Shown: in pieces, positions 10,029 to 23,319 of the stretch | Numbering within the stretch: the first letter of the stretch is position 1 | Layout: every line of letters starts with the position of its first letter | Source of the DNA: Rehmannia glutinosa | Lineage: Eukaryota > Streptophyta > Magnoliopsida > Lamiales > Orobanchaceae | DNA length: 64,000 nt | Reading direction: 5' to 3' | Assembly: GCA_016081115.2 (NCBI GenBank) | Contig: JABTTQ020001788.1 | Location: 248,001 to 312,000, forward strand | The notes under the pieces: generated by a model | What the model saw: only the letters and a program-made list of their open reading frames with translations | What the model was told of the DNA's origin: nothing | Database searches by the model: none | Program-made: the position numbers and the translations under genes

Positions 10029-11610
10029 TAGCTTGGGGTTAATTTCAAGTTTGTTCAAAATACATCAAAAAATTAAATCAAATTCAGAATATTACCTTTT
10101 TAGACAAATTTGTATCTTCGTATCAGGTTCGTGTAAGCTATGTCCATGTACGGATTTATCTCAGTAACTTTAGGTCAGGTTCGTGTCGTATTATGATGTC
10201 GTGTCAGGTATTGACACCCTTATTTGTTAAGATAACATTTCTTAGATCATCAGTAGAATAACCAGGAAAGATAAATAGGACTGTGAAATGAAGAATTGCT
10301 TGTGAAAGAAAATAATGTTAAATTAAGACCTAAGAAAAGCACGCATCATTATCAATCAATTTGTGGTCAAGTGTGAACAAAATGTCTGTGGAATAGCAAA
10401 GACAAAAACTGCTATACGAGCAAGCGAACATGTAATATTGTCCTGGAATATGACCATACACGATAAATACACGGAGTGTTTAATCAATGAACGTGTTAAA
10501 ATAAAATATTTAAATATTTTTCCTTGTAAAAATTAATGTAAACAAATTAAGGAGTCGAACAGATTATTATTTAAGTATACACAGTTTTGATCGAATTTAG
10601 AGAAAATATATTTGAACTTGATTTAATTATCAATCGATTTAATGATCGAGTTAACTTAAATTGAGTTGAGCATATATAGAACTAGACTAATTTAAGGTTT
10701 TAGATTTATTTTATCAAGAAGAAAAAAAGTTTGGATTTAATCGTTATATATAATGAATATAATGTTAATGAATTTTCAGTAACTGATCGTTTTTTTTCCC
10801 TTCATATTTGCAAATTTAATTTTGCCAAAAGAAAATTCAGGTTGCCTACCTCCAGAAAACTGCAATATAGTGGGCACGTTACTCATCTGATTTACATAGT
10901 AGTATCTTGCAGATGGATTGAAACCCAGTCATTTAAAGTTAATTTTAAACTACATGTGATATTTACAAATTATTTTATAATCAAAAAATAAAATTTGGCT
11001 TTATATAATATATATTTATTTTTTGCTAAAAATAATTTATTTTTCACTCTTATATTTACTTGACATACTGTTGATTAAAATTTTGTCTTCAAGAATATTT
11101 AAATTTTTAGTAATCAACACATCGATCCACAAGAAACTAGCTTTAATTTTCCAAGTTTTTGGGACAGAAGCATGAGTCTCGAATCAATATTCTGTCAAAT
11201 AAAGTAAATTTGATTTTTTTAAATAAGTTGGGAGACAGGAAAGGATCCAAAAAACTGAAAGACTAATGTTCAAAGCAATCAACATTTTTTATAAAGAATG
11301 AGCAATACCACTTCAGATAGAAGTTTTGGGGTTAAAATAAATTTGATTTGATGTTAATAATAGTTGATAATGTTTTGGGGTCGACAAATTAGGAAATTTT
11401 CTGAAAGTTGTTGGAAGTTTAGGCAAATTAGCTCTTTGGGCCGGGGTCGAATTGAGTAGTTGAAACTTGAAATTAAGGGTTACAAGCTATTGTCACTTTC
11501 TTGATTATTAGTAGTTGTCAAAAGCTATGTTTAATATTTTTTACTGATTGATATTTCTATGTACTAATCCACCAAAAAAGTATTTGAATCTATCAATATG
11601 TGCATTTATA
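10029..11610. other. Intergenic, no gene seen
   Basis: AT-rich DNA with no protein match. A short GTCAGGTTCGTGTCG-like repeat occurs at 10125-10215, a low-complexity motif common in plant intergenic DNA. Confidence 0.6.
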
Positions 11611-11626
11611 AATCAATGAATTTTTT
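11611..11626 (+). repeat. Left target-site duplication of LINE-like element
   Basis: AATCAATGAATTTTTT, matched at 29647-29662 with one T/C difference, 18 kb away. Confidence 0.8.
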
Positions 11627-11676
11627 GGAGGATGCTCTCTTCTCTCTCTTCTCCCAAACCCTAGGGTCGTGCCTCC

Positions 11677-12917
11677 ATGACTTTTCCGGCGGCTTTCCCC
11701 GACGTTGGGATGCAAGCCGCCAGTTATGATGTTTGCTCCTTTGCTACATCTTGTTCTACGTTAGTTTTTTCCCCTACGAGTTCTGTTTTATGTGGATTTG
11801 CGGCAAGGGTTTATTCTATGGATCCTTCGAATCTCTTACTTTTATTTTGTGAACTCATCAAAGGTGGTCTCCTTGGCGGTCCCCCCTCCTAAGGTGGTTT
11901 TAAGCGTGGTCCCTCCCAATGTGGTTCAATAGTGGTCCTCCTCCTTCAAAGGCCAACACTCAAAAGAGCGGTGGTCCCTCCCAAAGTATTCGCTATATCG
12001 TTGGATTCATCCGGTGTAATGATGCCCCATGTATGCCCTAGTGCAAACCCTACTTTTAGAGATTCTTTGGTAAAACATGCTAACTCTACTTTGGATTCTT
12101 TGATTAAACTAGAAAATTCTACTTTTGCTAATACTATTCAAGGTAATAATATTATGATTGAACTTGTTAAGAAATGGGATTATTTCTCTGTTTCAATTGA
12201 TGAAAATTTGTATCAACAATGTTTGATGGAATTCTCGTGCTCTTTAATTGGTCGTGTTTTGATTGGTAAAAGGAATAAACCATGGTCATTGCAACCGGCC
12301 TAGATTGAGCAAATTGTGGAAAATCCGAGAATAGTTGGACATTGATTCCCCTAGGCAAGGGATACTTTTGCATTAAGTTTTCTTCTGACTCGGATCGTGC
12401 TAGGGCATCTTTACGTGTTACATGGCAAATTAATCATGGTACGATCCGTCTTTTTCCATGGGTCCTACATTTCCACTTCTCGATGAAAATCTCCATCAAG
12501 TTTTGAAATACCAGGTTTGAAAGGACCAGGATAAGGTTCCAATGAATACGAGGAAGATGTTCGACCAAAGGGTCCCCGATTTTAACCCATATAAAGTCAA
12601 TACTTCTACCGCGAGTGTATGGGTGCGTATTTTTGAGTTAAGCATTGAACATTGGCATCCGAGTATTATTATGGGAATTGCCAAGCGTGGAGGTACTCGG
12701 TTCAAATTGATGAAAAATCTCTTAATGGATCTCTGGGACACTTTGTGCGGGTCCTAGTGGAAATTGATTTGTCTACGCCTCTACATGATTCCGTGATGGT
12801 GGAACGCCCTGGGCATTGTTCTTTTGTGTCATTAAGTTAAGAAAAACTTCCGAGTTTTATTCGAAATGTGGTATAACGGGACATTGATTAGCGACTTGTC
12901 GTTGCAATATTGTTTCT
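11677..12917 (+). pseudogene. LINE ORF1, 5' part (DUF4283 and CCHC)
   Basis: The first ATG after the leader is at 11677. The N-terminal part is poorly conserved, and a frame change leads into the stretch ending SCSLIGRVLIGKRNKPWS (about 12230-12290). A DUF4283-like region follows (PYKVNTSTASVWVRIFELSI at about 12590; GHFVRVLVEIDLS and VMVERPGHCSFV at 12735-12830). Just before the insertion point is a damaged zinc knuckle reading KCGITGH, a stop, then LATC. Several frameshifts and stops are present. The frame is interrupted at 12917 by the SIRE-type LTR and resumes at 27149. Confidence 0.7.
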
Positions 12918-14489
12918 TGAGGGTCCCAAGGGGTGTATGCGTAAGGTTTAGAAGGGGGGTTGAATAAACCTTACCAACTTTTTCGATTTTAGTCCTTTTA
13001 AAATAATTACATAGTTAAATACACAGCTAAGTCCTTGAGGGACAGCTAAGTTAGTTAACCAACAGAGTTAGCCACTCAATGACTCGATTGAGATGTTGAT
13101 AGAATAACTCACTGTTTAGTCTAAACCTTAACTTGGTCGTGATGAGATTTTCAGCGGAAGACGTAACACCCTTGAATTTGGTTTAAGTTTATTTTAACAC
13201 TTGGTTTTAGCACTTTGTTAATTATCAGTTGGATAGCAAATTATCAATGAGACATAAAATAATATGAGAAATTAAATCTTTGAAATGTAAATGACACAAA
13301 GAAATTTTATAGAGGTTCAAGATGGGGTAATTCTTCTACTCCTCTCTTCTCCAACTCCCGGAGGAATCCACTAAGTATTGATCGAGTACAAAGTGGTTAT
13401 CACCCGATACATGTCTTGATCACACACTAACTTGATCCTTTGGGACTCGACCGAGATGCCTTGGTCACACGGTGGCTTCTCGTGACGACTCGGCTTCTTC
13501 TTCACAGGGCAATTTGCACTTGCTACTGACCCACTTGCTCAAGCTTTTGGATTTGATCACAAGCCCTCCAATAACTTGAGACTTGGTTCGACCTTGAACC
13601 TTTCTACAATCCTCCTTGGAATGTAGACCCTTTTGATTCTTCAAAAGTTTCCTCTTCAACAGGTTTGAAGTTGTCTTTCCTTCACGACTTGGTGTTGGAT
13701 CGATTTCCTTCAAATTTAGCTTGAGGATTTGCTTGAATAACTTGAGAGTATTTTGCGGAGTTACTGACTCAAATAATAGTTTGAATGTTCATGGTTCGGG
13801 TTGTCAAGGTCACCTTTTCTCAAAGTGATTCCTCGGCCTTTTATAGTGAACTTTCAAAAATCGCCACAGTTGAAGAGATAGGCCGATTTTCAAAAGTCAC
13901 TTGTGTTCGTTGGCTTGTCTTGTTGCGATCCTTGATATTGACATTTCCTCGTATTAAATGAACCTTCGGCTTTTTTAGAGTCCGACACAGTGCGTGTGCT
14001 TCCCATTGGTTTATTCCTTTTGCACGCTTCTCGGGATCGAGCACTTTAAGACATGGCGGCATGGAAGTATTACTTGTTTAGATAATATTCTTGACTTCGT
14101 AGGCAACGGATTCTTTTCGATTTTTCTTGACTTGATTGCAGTTCCTTAACTTCCCAGGTGACTTGAGTCGGCTCCCAATCATTGGATGACTCATCCGTCA
14201 CTTCAACTTGAGATTTAGCTATCTTGAGTTGACTTGATCGACACTTCACATTTGTATCCGGTGATACTCCTTCAAGGAGTTCTTGACTTCTCCTCCTTGC
14301 CATACTCGCTTTAAATGAGTCTTCATTTTAGTCTTGATTGACTTCTTGCATATCCAGCATAGCCGACTTGACTCACTCGGCTAAATGCCCTATCTATTAC
14401 AATGCGGATTACAAGAAAATGGGGTGCCAACTTTCTAGTCTAAGTTTTATATGGCATTCATCAAAATCTAATAAATAAATTTCCCAACA
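12918..14489 (-). repeat. 3' LTR of SIRE-type element (left copy)
   Basis: On the plus strand it starts TGAGGGTCCCAAGG and ends CCCAACA, so on the element strand it reads TGTTGGG to its final CA-type end. It is 1572 bp against 1596 bp for the other copy. The two are almost identical over long stretches but differ in short scrambled patches of 3-10 bases. Confidence 0.9.
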
Positions 14490-14503
14490 ATTTCCCCCTT
14501 TTT
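14490..14503 (-). other. Polypurine tract
   Basis: On the minus strand, AAAAAGGGGGAAAT directly precedes the LTR start, as expected for plus-strand DNA priming. Confidence 0.8.
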
Positions 14504-14777
14504 GATGATGCCAAAACTTAAAACATACATACAAAAGTAAATATCAAAGATACATACAGACAATGTAGAAACAGAGATTGTATGCGTAGAATCGATCTTT
14601 TTATTGATCATAAAATTCTTGTCCTTTACACATTTGTTTACAAAGTGTATCGAGCAACATGGTATTCTATATCTACGCAAGAATATAGAAATTACGAATC
14701 CTTATTCAATGTACAAAAGACTTACATACATATGTATTTACAACAGTAAAATACATGAAGGGGTGGACAGCAACACT

Positions 14778-17700
14778 TCATCGCCTTCGCTGCCTCCTTC
14801 TTTCCTCTTCAGCTCTATCTTCCTCTGTTCTCTTTCTCTTCTTCTCATCTTCAGCTGCTTTTTTTTTCTCGTAGGCTCTTCTAGCAGCTTCGTCTTTTCT
14901 TTTCCTTTCCTGTCTTCTCTGACTCTCTTCCCACAGCTCATCTTGTCTCTTATTTTCTTCTTCAATCCTCCTCACATAGTCTGCATTCTTCCTAGCCACT
15001 TCCCGGTTGGCTACTTCGTCATATCCAGCCCTGTAGATCATTCCCTTCTTGCCCGGATCTACATACTCAATGTTTTTGGGTAGAGGTCTAGGTTGAAGAC
15101 CTCTGCCTCCACCACTCCTTCCTCTTCCTCTGGGCGTGTATTTTACTGGAGTCTTCTTCTTTCCAGCAGAGTGACCAGCAGAGTGACTGCTAGTAGTCTG
15201 CTGTCTGTCAACTTCTTCGCATGACTTGGACCTTCTCCCAATACAAGTCCGGGCTTGGGCTATGGACATATTTTTGAAGTATCCCTCGGATTCGAGCGTT
15301 TTAAATTCCTCCACCTGATCATAGCTCGTCTCTCGTAAATGCCTGGAATGGCATATGTGTCTCTTCCTGCTGGAATGCCTCTGTATTGTTTCAGTATTTC
15401 CATCGCACGGGCCTCCATATTTATTTCAACCTCCTTCATCCCTACTTCTACGATTTTTATTTTCTCAGACATAGGCACAATAGAGTGTGGGAGCGGCAGA
15501 GTCACTGGAAGTTTGCTTATGATGTTAGCTGTGACAAGTCCTTGTTGAGGGGTTCTAGCAACCATTAAAGTCATGTCCTTCGAACCTTGCCCCTCAATGG
15601 ATTTTCCCTTTCTCTCTTCTTTGTTTTCTTCGCTTCTCAACAATGCGTCATTCTCTTCTCACCAACCGTTCCTTTAAGATCTTCTCGGGATTCCTCTTTC
15701 CCTTTTTGGCATCATCAAAGGAAAGAGGAACTCCGGGAACATACACGTGAGCATAAAGTCTAGGCGATTGATAGCCGAGTTCGCTTGGATTCTGCTTTGC
15801 GGAGTATGTTCGTTTCAAATTCGAGTGGGTGGTGTGTACTGGCCGCCACCGGTTTCATTTCGGCCATAAGAAGACTAAATTTGTTATTCATGTTTTCCTC
15901 GACGCGAGAAGTTCTTTTTCGTGAAATTCTCGCAGCTGATTCCATTTTTCGGTGTTGTGGGAGGCATGCATCCTATCAATATTTTCGTGCATCCTCCTCT
16001 TCATGTCGGATTATCGGCGTTCCGGATCAGCAGTTATTGTACAATGCTTTGAAATATCGGACTGTTCTACACGCATTGTTTGCGATTGTTGCCACCATTC
16101 CCCGATTCTCAACACTATTCCACGCAGATCGGGTGTAAAATTTGCATCTCGTTATCCGGCCGCATATCCAATGAGGCTGGTGCCTTTCCATCTTCTCGAT
16201 TTCTCGCAAAAATTGCCTTGAAGACTTCTCGAACCTCGCCTATTACCTCCATCTCAATCTGGCGGCCAAAGACATCAAAATCAAAATTTGTTGGGACGAT
16301 TGTATCGTGGGAATGATGGATCGGAGTTTGTGGAAGCGTCTATGATCTCCGGTGATTCTTCATCCGGATCGGCATGCTCTAGTGAGAAGGGGAATGTTGC
16401 TTCAAACGCATCATCACGGACATAGGGAATATGTTCATGGTGACTTGTGGTCGTGATGTGCGGTTGATTGATTCTCACGCAACGCGTTGGGAGCCTTGTG
16501 ATTGGATCGTGATTCAAATTCAGGGTCGTTGTGGTATGGACCGGTGGTGAGCCTCGATTGTCTCAACAACCGTCGGTCTCGGTGGTTTTTCCATTTGAGT
16601 TGTCCGGTCTCGGCTAGTATCGGTGGAGTCATCGGAAGATGATGAGACTTGAAGGGTGGCTCATCATCAAAAGTGAATGTTTGACGAGTAGCCTTGAGAT
16701 CGACTTACTCGTGCTTGGAATAACATCCTCACCGAGTCTTTTAGATTTTCAACAGGGGAAGACTCGGACTTCATCTTCACATTCAGATCCCAGAAAAGTT
16801 ATGTCAGGGTTGTCTTGGGAATCATGAAGGGCACTTATCTCCTTCTCGAGAATCATCAATGTGGACAGGATGGATGTTCGTGTTTCGCCTCTTTACCTCG
16901 GGAAGTCTCAACCTCCCGTAGGCCTTCATTACCTCCCGCAGTCTCAACCGCAGCAAGGCCTGGACATTCCCTTCGGCTGCACTCATTTGTCTTAGAGTTT
17001 TCTATGGTGGCATCCACAGGAGTCTCAACTCCGTGGATTGCACTTTCATTTCCTCAGTGTTAACTCCCGGGGAGATCCATCTGTGCCACGACGCATCGCA
17101 GCATCCTCGGCCGACTGCAGAGCGATTGGCACTTTAGCCGATGCAGTCTCAATCGCATGACGAGCCACGATGACAACTGTTGTGTTTATTTGTTTTTCCT
17201 TCTCCACTTTGACTCTAGATTCTTTGTGGAGTCATCTGCTGACATCCTCCGACCTAGGCTGCGGTGGAGGGATTTTCCCCTCACCGGCACACCACCGGAG
17301 TGACGTGGGTTGGGGTCACTCTTCTCCAAACTCCCTTTGTTTTCGTGAGTGTTCACCGTTGGGGCGAGATGGTAAGACACCTTCAATAGGGGTTGGCTTG
17401 ACTTGGGTCCCAAGTTCCCGGTTTCATCACCAGTTCCTTAGAACCTTCCTCGTGAGTGAGTGGGGAAGTGGTTGCGGCAATGACGGTGGCAATCTGTTGC
17501 ACCACTCCCAAAGGGTCAATCTCGGTAGGGATTTGGAAGACTCTCCTGGTCCTTCCATCATTTGTTGCCCATGTAGGATCATGGATTCCCGCATGGCTCT
17601 TGCGCATTTCCAACGTCTCAGAAAGGTAAGCCGGGTCCAAGACCTCATCACTTTCGAGAGTATGTCCGAGAGGAGGATGAGTATGATCAGTGGTTCGGTG

Positions 17701-19378
17701 AAAGGACAAATGCTAGATTTTTCACGAGCTTCGCCTTCTCGCCAATCTCTCATTCTCCTTATCTTTGAAGATCTCGCAAGATATCTATGCGATTCTCTTC
17801 ATCCAAGACGAACCATCGTGGTCAATCCGAGGAAATTCATCGGTTTTCCTCTTCTTCAATGAATTCAGTCTCTCGAATCGTTCCCTCGACGACTTAGCTT
17901 CCATTTCCTCCATTCTCGCATGACGATTTTGGATGTCCGGATATGGTGGGGACAACATAATCACATCATCGTCATCATCATCTTTTTGTCATTCTTTCGG
18001 GAATGGAAGGCAACATACTCTGTTGCTCAACGTCTTGGAAAGATCGGGGCGATGGAGACACGATCTGTCGCTGCCAGGGGATTCTGTTGTCTCGCCGCTT
18101 CTTGTTCTCATCGATCCCCGCCCACAATCTGGTCTACGACTTGCCTCTCGCGATCGGCCTCAACGGACTTGGTTGTTTCATCAATGATTTTCGAGACTCT
18201 ACTTCTCCGGATGTCTCAAGACTAATCTATTCGGTGAGTGGCGAGACTTTTGTTTTGTCAAGCTCAACGCTTGATGGTTCTTCTCCTTCTCTTCGTTTTC
18301 ACCGGAGGAATGTCTTGTTCTATTTCCTCCCGGTTCCTTGTGATAAAGGCCTTTGAGCGTTGCCTTTAGAGGTCTTTGCCTTTCGCCTTCTCTTTCCTCT
18401 TCTTCTTCCTTCCCGGGAGAAGGTACTAAGGATTCCTTCTCCACCGCTGCTCTGGGGCGGGGAGACACGGTGCGCAGGGACAGTGACTCGGCCAGCAGGG
18501 CAAAAGTGCGGTTTTTTCTTTCTTCTTTGGGGCGAGATTTTCTTTCCACCGCAGCAGGGCTTTCTTCTTTGGATGGGAGGTAATTTGTTTCTCGGGGTCG
18601 ATTGATTCCCCTCACTAGTGTCCGCCCTCTTGGCATAAGCTCTCTTCTAAGCTCCGAAATATTTGATCGGAACATCTTCTTGTTGACATGGAACGCCTTT
18701 CCATGTCGGAGTGGAACACCCTTCACCTCCATCGCGTCGGCCAACTACAAGGCCATAGCCCAAGGAACCTCCGAATGATCCATCGTCCTTGAAGGACTTG
18801 TTTCCAACATTTTGGTAGATTCTATCGTATACAAACCCGGTTTACCTTCTTCTCCTCCATGATCGCACCATGACGATCGGCTTGGTTTTGGACGGTGATT
18901 GAAGCTTCCAAACTTTATGTCTACACATTTGGCAACAATATCCAGCATGACTTATGATAATCTTCCTTCATCGCCTTCTTATCATTTGTGTAGACAACCT
19001 TCGCAAAGACATTCAGGTTTGGCCACTTTCTTCCATGAGCAGGTTTACATCGACCTCTAAAATTTCGGTACACCTTCCGACGACGGAGAAGCAATGCTCC
19101 ACAAGGTCTTCACAGCGGTGATTGTAAACTCCTTTCCGTGAACAGAGAACTTGATGCCCTCGTCATGAACCAGCATTCACGTAGAAGCGTGCGACCTCTT
19201 CAACGTAGGTCATATGAAACTCAATTGTTAGAAATGGTTTGATCCGGATTTTCGATTTTGTCGGTTATCTTCTTCACGAGGGTTCCATCGAACCCTGTTT
19301 GATCATCCCTTCGAAATCCATGGTAGAACCAGTGTGGATTTGCTTTCCCAACTTAGCGAAATCATAGGTGGTTGCCAT
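14778..19378 (-). pseudogene. Third ORF of SIRE-type element (env-like position)
   Basis: Downstream of pol on the same strand is a degenerate ORF spanning about 4.6 kb. It opens at the ATG at 19378 with MATTYDFAKLGKQIHTGSTM, then has TYVEEVARFYVNAGS near 19190, a layout like the putative plant transposon protein domain (PF20167; an inference from memory). A K/R/E-rich middle (18744-18200) follows, and a C-terminal segment (15314-14778) has RGRGRSGGGRGLQPRPLPKN and a long charged coiled coil ending RRQRRR. No signal peptide or membrane segment typical of an envelope protein is seen. More than ten frame changes or stops break it. Function unknown. Confidence 0.6.
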
Positions 19379-19925
19379 TTTTGAGTTTTACCGAACGAAA
19401 CCTTAGAAATTTGCCTTTAATATTGATAGGGTTTTGAGAGAAAAAAGCTTTCTTTGCTTTTAGAGAGATGAACAATTTGAGTAATGTGAGAGAAAACGGA
19501 CGAAATGGTATATGTATGGGTTATGAAAGGGCGTGCATACGGTTTTGAAATTTGATCGAGATCAACGGCTCAGTTAGCACACCGATTAGCATTTAATTGC
19601 TCGCATTTATTGCGGCAGCATTTATATCCAATCATATGCTTTGTCGTGCAGCTTTTGACTGTACATGTCATTATTACGCTGACGTCATCCTTAAAACATT
19701 CTCGCTTATTAAAATTACTGCGTTTTTGTCACTTAGCTCATAAATGACTCAGGTTACTTCTTAGCTGATTCAATTTTTCTTCTCTCTATTTACATAGTGA
19801 CTCAGCTGTCAGCTAACTCGATACAGCTGACTTTCCGATTCGGCTGATTCACTTGGCTGATTCAAGAGCTCCGCTCTATTTTCATCTTTTCACGTTCTAT
19901 CTCTTCTCATTGAGTCTTCTGAGTA

Positions 19926-20420
19926 TCAACTCAGCTCAATTAACTCTAGCTCATGCTTAAGCTCTTCAAATCTTGATTCATATAATGGCTTTGTGAATAT
20001 GTCAGCTAATTGTTTATCAGTTGAGATGTATTCCAAGGTGATGTCCTTCTTTTCAACATGGTCTCTTATGAAATGATATCTGACATCAATGTGCTTTGTT
20101 CTAGAATGCAGCACAGGATTTTGAGTGATTGCAATAGCACTTGTGTTATCACGCATAATTGGAATCTCTTTTTCTTCAACATCATAATCTCTCAGTTGTT
20201 GTCTCATCCATAAGACTTGGGCACTGCTTGTTGCCCAGCCTATGTACCCGGCCGGTTGATTGTGGATGTGGTTATTGAGTTTGCTTCTTGCTAAACCAGA
20301 AACCAATCTGTTTCCAAGCATTTGACATGTACGAAGTACTCTTCCTATCAACTCTACATCCAAAGATAAGTAGAGTCCGAGTAACCAATAAGCTTGAATC
20401 CTCCTTCCTTTGGATACCAT
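19926..20420 (-). pseudogene. copia RNase H
   Basis: Shows YIGWATSSAQVLWMRQQLRD, PVLHSRTKHIDVRYHFIRDHV and TDKQLADIFTKPL, the standard C-terminal blocks of copia RNase H, ending in a stop at 19926. The N-terminal part (SGYCDADYAG-type region) is scrambled by frameshifts upstream. It is the last pol domain of the 12918-27148 element. Confidence 0.85.
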
Positions 20421-20786
20421 GTTTCGACTTCCGGCATCCCTTCAAATATCTTAGGATTCTCTTAGTTGCGAGTCATATGGCTTTCCTTTGGTGTGCGATT
20501 GAAATCTTGCACATACACCTACAAAGACAAAGGTGATGTCCGCCTACTTCTTTGTGAGATGAAGCGATGATCCAATAAGTGCTCAGATCTTGTTTGATCC
20601 ATAGGCTTGCCATCTCGCATCCATATCCATCTTGGTGATGTATTCGTTGGTATTTTCACGAAGACTTCTCTTCCATACCAAATTTCTTCATTAGATCTCG
20701 GTATACTTTGTTTGACTTATGAAGGTTCCATCCTTCAAGTTTGTTTAACTTGAAGTCCTAGAAAGAATGTCGTTCTCCCATCATGC

Positions 20787-21353
20787 TCATTTAAAATTTG
20801 CCTTGCATGAGGTTTGAGAACTTATCACACACTCTTTGTTTGTGGATCCAAAAATAATGTCATCCACATATATTTGGACAAGCAAGATACTCTCTCCATC
20901 TTGAATTGAAAAGTGTTCTGTCCACTTTGCCTTTGGTGAATTCATTATCATTAGAAATTGAGATAATGTATCATACCATGCTCTTGGTGCCTGTTTCAAT
21001 CCATATAGAGCTTTCTTGAGCTTGTACACCTTATCTCCAAGAGTCTTCGCTCAAATCCTGGAGGTTGTTCAACATAGACTTCTTCTTCCAACAATGTCTA
21101 TTTAGAAATACACTTTTTACATCCATTTGATATACAAATGAAGTTCTTGTGAGCAAGCATAGGCGAGAAACATCCTTATCGCTTCTAATCTAGCAACGAG
21201 GGCAAATGTTTCATCAAAATCTATCCCTTCTTCTTGGCAATACCCTTTGGCTACCAGTCTTGCTTTGTTTCTTACCACTGAACCTTCTTCATTCATCTTG
21301 TTTCGGAAAATCCATTTTGTGCAAATAACATTTTGATGGGTTGGTCTTTGCAC
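20787..21353 (-). pseudogene. copia reverse transcriptase
   Basis: Two frame segments. The first (21353-21117) has KWIFRNKMNEEGSVVRNKAR and LVAKGYCQEEGIDFDETFA. The second (21029-20787) has KLKKALYGLKQAPRAWYDTL and the catalytic YVDD box in LVQIYVDDIIFGS. A frameshift between them removes about 30 residues, and both ends lose frame, so it is not functional as read. Confidence 0.88.
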
Positions 21354-21781
21354 CAGTTCCCATACTTTGTTCCTTTCAAACCGATTGACTCTTCTGCATG
21401 GCTTGAATCAATGTGCATCATCCGATGCTTGGGACACATCTTTTGGCTCTATTTGGGAAATAAAACAAGTGAACATTGCTTCTTGTTGAGCTCTGGATCT
21501 GGTTCTTACACCATCTCTTACATCTCCAATGACTAGCTCTGGTGGATGGTCTCTCGGCCATCTCACATCAGGTTGGAGTAGGTCGTTGGTTGATCGTCTT
21601 GCGGCTGCGTTATCTTGAGTAGCTCTCTCATCATCACTTAGTCTGCAGATTCTCGGTTGTCTTTGAGATTGACTATCTCATCTTCACCTTGATTTATTAC
21701 TCGACTTGACTTCAACATAGGGACTCTTTCGCATAGTTAGGTGATTCGGCTTATCGCCTAACTCTTCAATGTCTTCTCCAT

Positions 21782-22654
21782 TTACATTAGGCTCATCAAA
21801 CACCACATGGATAGACTCTTCGTGACCATAGTCCTTTTGTTCAAGACTCTATAGGCTTTACTTTCAGCTGAGTATCCCAAGAAGATACTTTCATCGACTT
21901 TAGCATCAAAAGCCTTTAGATTATCTTTGCCATTGTTGTGGATGAAGCATTTACATCCAAAAATTCTAAAATATCCAACATTTGGCTTTCTCCTGTCCAA
22001 ATTTTATAGGAGTCTTTGTCACCGTCTATTAATCATGCATCTATTTTGAGTATAGCATGCGGTATTGATGGCTTGACCCAAAATCTTTTTAGCGACCCTA
22101 CTTGACTAATATGGTCCTTGCAGCTTCCTTGAGAGTTCTATTCCTTCTTTTCGCTACTCCATTCTCTTTTGTGGAGTCCTTGCACAGAGATAATTCATTC
22201 ATGAGCAATACCATTTTCAACACAAATCTTGAGTTATTGTTCCATTAACAAACTCGGTTCCTCTATCAGATCGTATCTTTATAATGGTTTGACTCTTCTC
22301 ATTTTGAACTCTTTTCATCAGCTGTGGTAACTTCTGCAAGGTTTCTTTCTTTTTGCACATGAAGATTGTCCATGTATATCTTGAATAATCATCCACCACT
22401 ACTAGAGTGTATTTCTTTCCACTTATGCTGGCTGGCTCAACTGGGCCAAATAGATCCATGTGCAGCAGGTGTAATATCCTTGTTGAAGATGGATTTGACT
22501 TTTCTTTGAATGATGATTTGATCTGCTTTCCCATCTGGCATGCATCACAAACACTTTCCTTCTTGTACACTGAGTCTGGAAGTCCTTCTACAAGATTACT
22601 CCTTGCAAGCTTGTTAATTGTCTTGAAATTCGGGTGACTCACTTCTTGTGCCAC
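21782..22654 (-). pseudogene. copia GAG-pre-integrase and integrase core
   Basis: The 22654-22217 segment carries the His-Cys zinc region (HPNFKTINKLA and CDACQMGKQ), then DLFGPVEP with the first catalytic Asp and VVDDYSRYTW, then RSDRGTEFVN with the second Asp. The frame is lost soon after, before the catalytic Glu. Segment 22000-21782 has the later block NVGYFRIFGCKCFIHN and FLGYSAESKAYRVLN. The protease region just upstream (22700-23100) is only a series of broken peptides. Confidence 0.87.
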
Positions 22655-23319
22655 ACCAACTTGATTCGGTTGTACTCTTTTTTGCTAGTAGACAAGTGCT
22701 TGGTGGGCGACCCGATCTACCACATACATGTTCTTTTATGCGGATCCTTGCAACACTACTTCATTTGATTGAGTGTCTTTGATTTGGCACACTCCCATAT
22801 TGAATCCAACATTATAGCCCTTGTCACAGAGTTGAGTGATGCTTAACAAGTTGAAATTTAGGCCTTCAAAATACGCAACATCTGTGATTTCTAATCCATT
22901 TTTCTTGATGGATCCAAGTGCCTCTTATTTCCCCCGAGCTTCATTTCCTCCAAATATGACTTTTGCACCTCTAATCTCCTTGAATTTTGACAAATTTTTC
23001 TTGTTTCTGTCATGTCCGGGAGCAGCCACTATTCATGTATCCGGTTCCTTGGCACTGTTGTTCCTTGAACATGTAATCAAGGAAATCGGTTTTTAGGTAC
23101 CCATACTTGTGCAGGTCCCGAGGGGTTAGTCTTTGTAAGATGATCCAACCAACCTATAACCAAATGATTTGACTCTAAGAGGTTGCCATCTATCTGGGCC
23201 ATAATCATAATTCACTTTGGCAAATTGCTTGGGGGCTTTGGGTTCATACAGCTGTCTCTTTTGTCTGTATGCCTGTGTGTGTGTTTTAGCAGTTGCCTTC
23301 TTTGGGTAATTGTGATATC

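Noticed and set aside
15339..18605. Plus-strand open frames of 60-230 codons within the third ORF region
   Set aside because: They are antisense to the decayed minus-strand ORF, whose frames carry the recognisable gag-pol-ORF3 order.
14778..19378. Retroviral envelope protein
   Set aside because: No signal peptide, furin-type site or transmembrane segment; only the position after pol is env-like.
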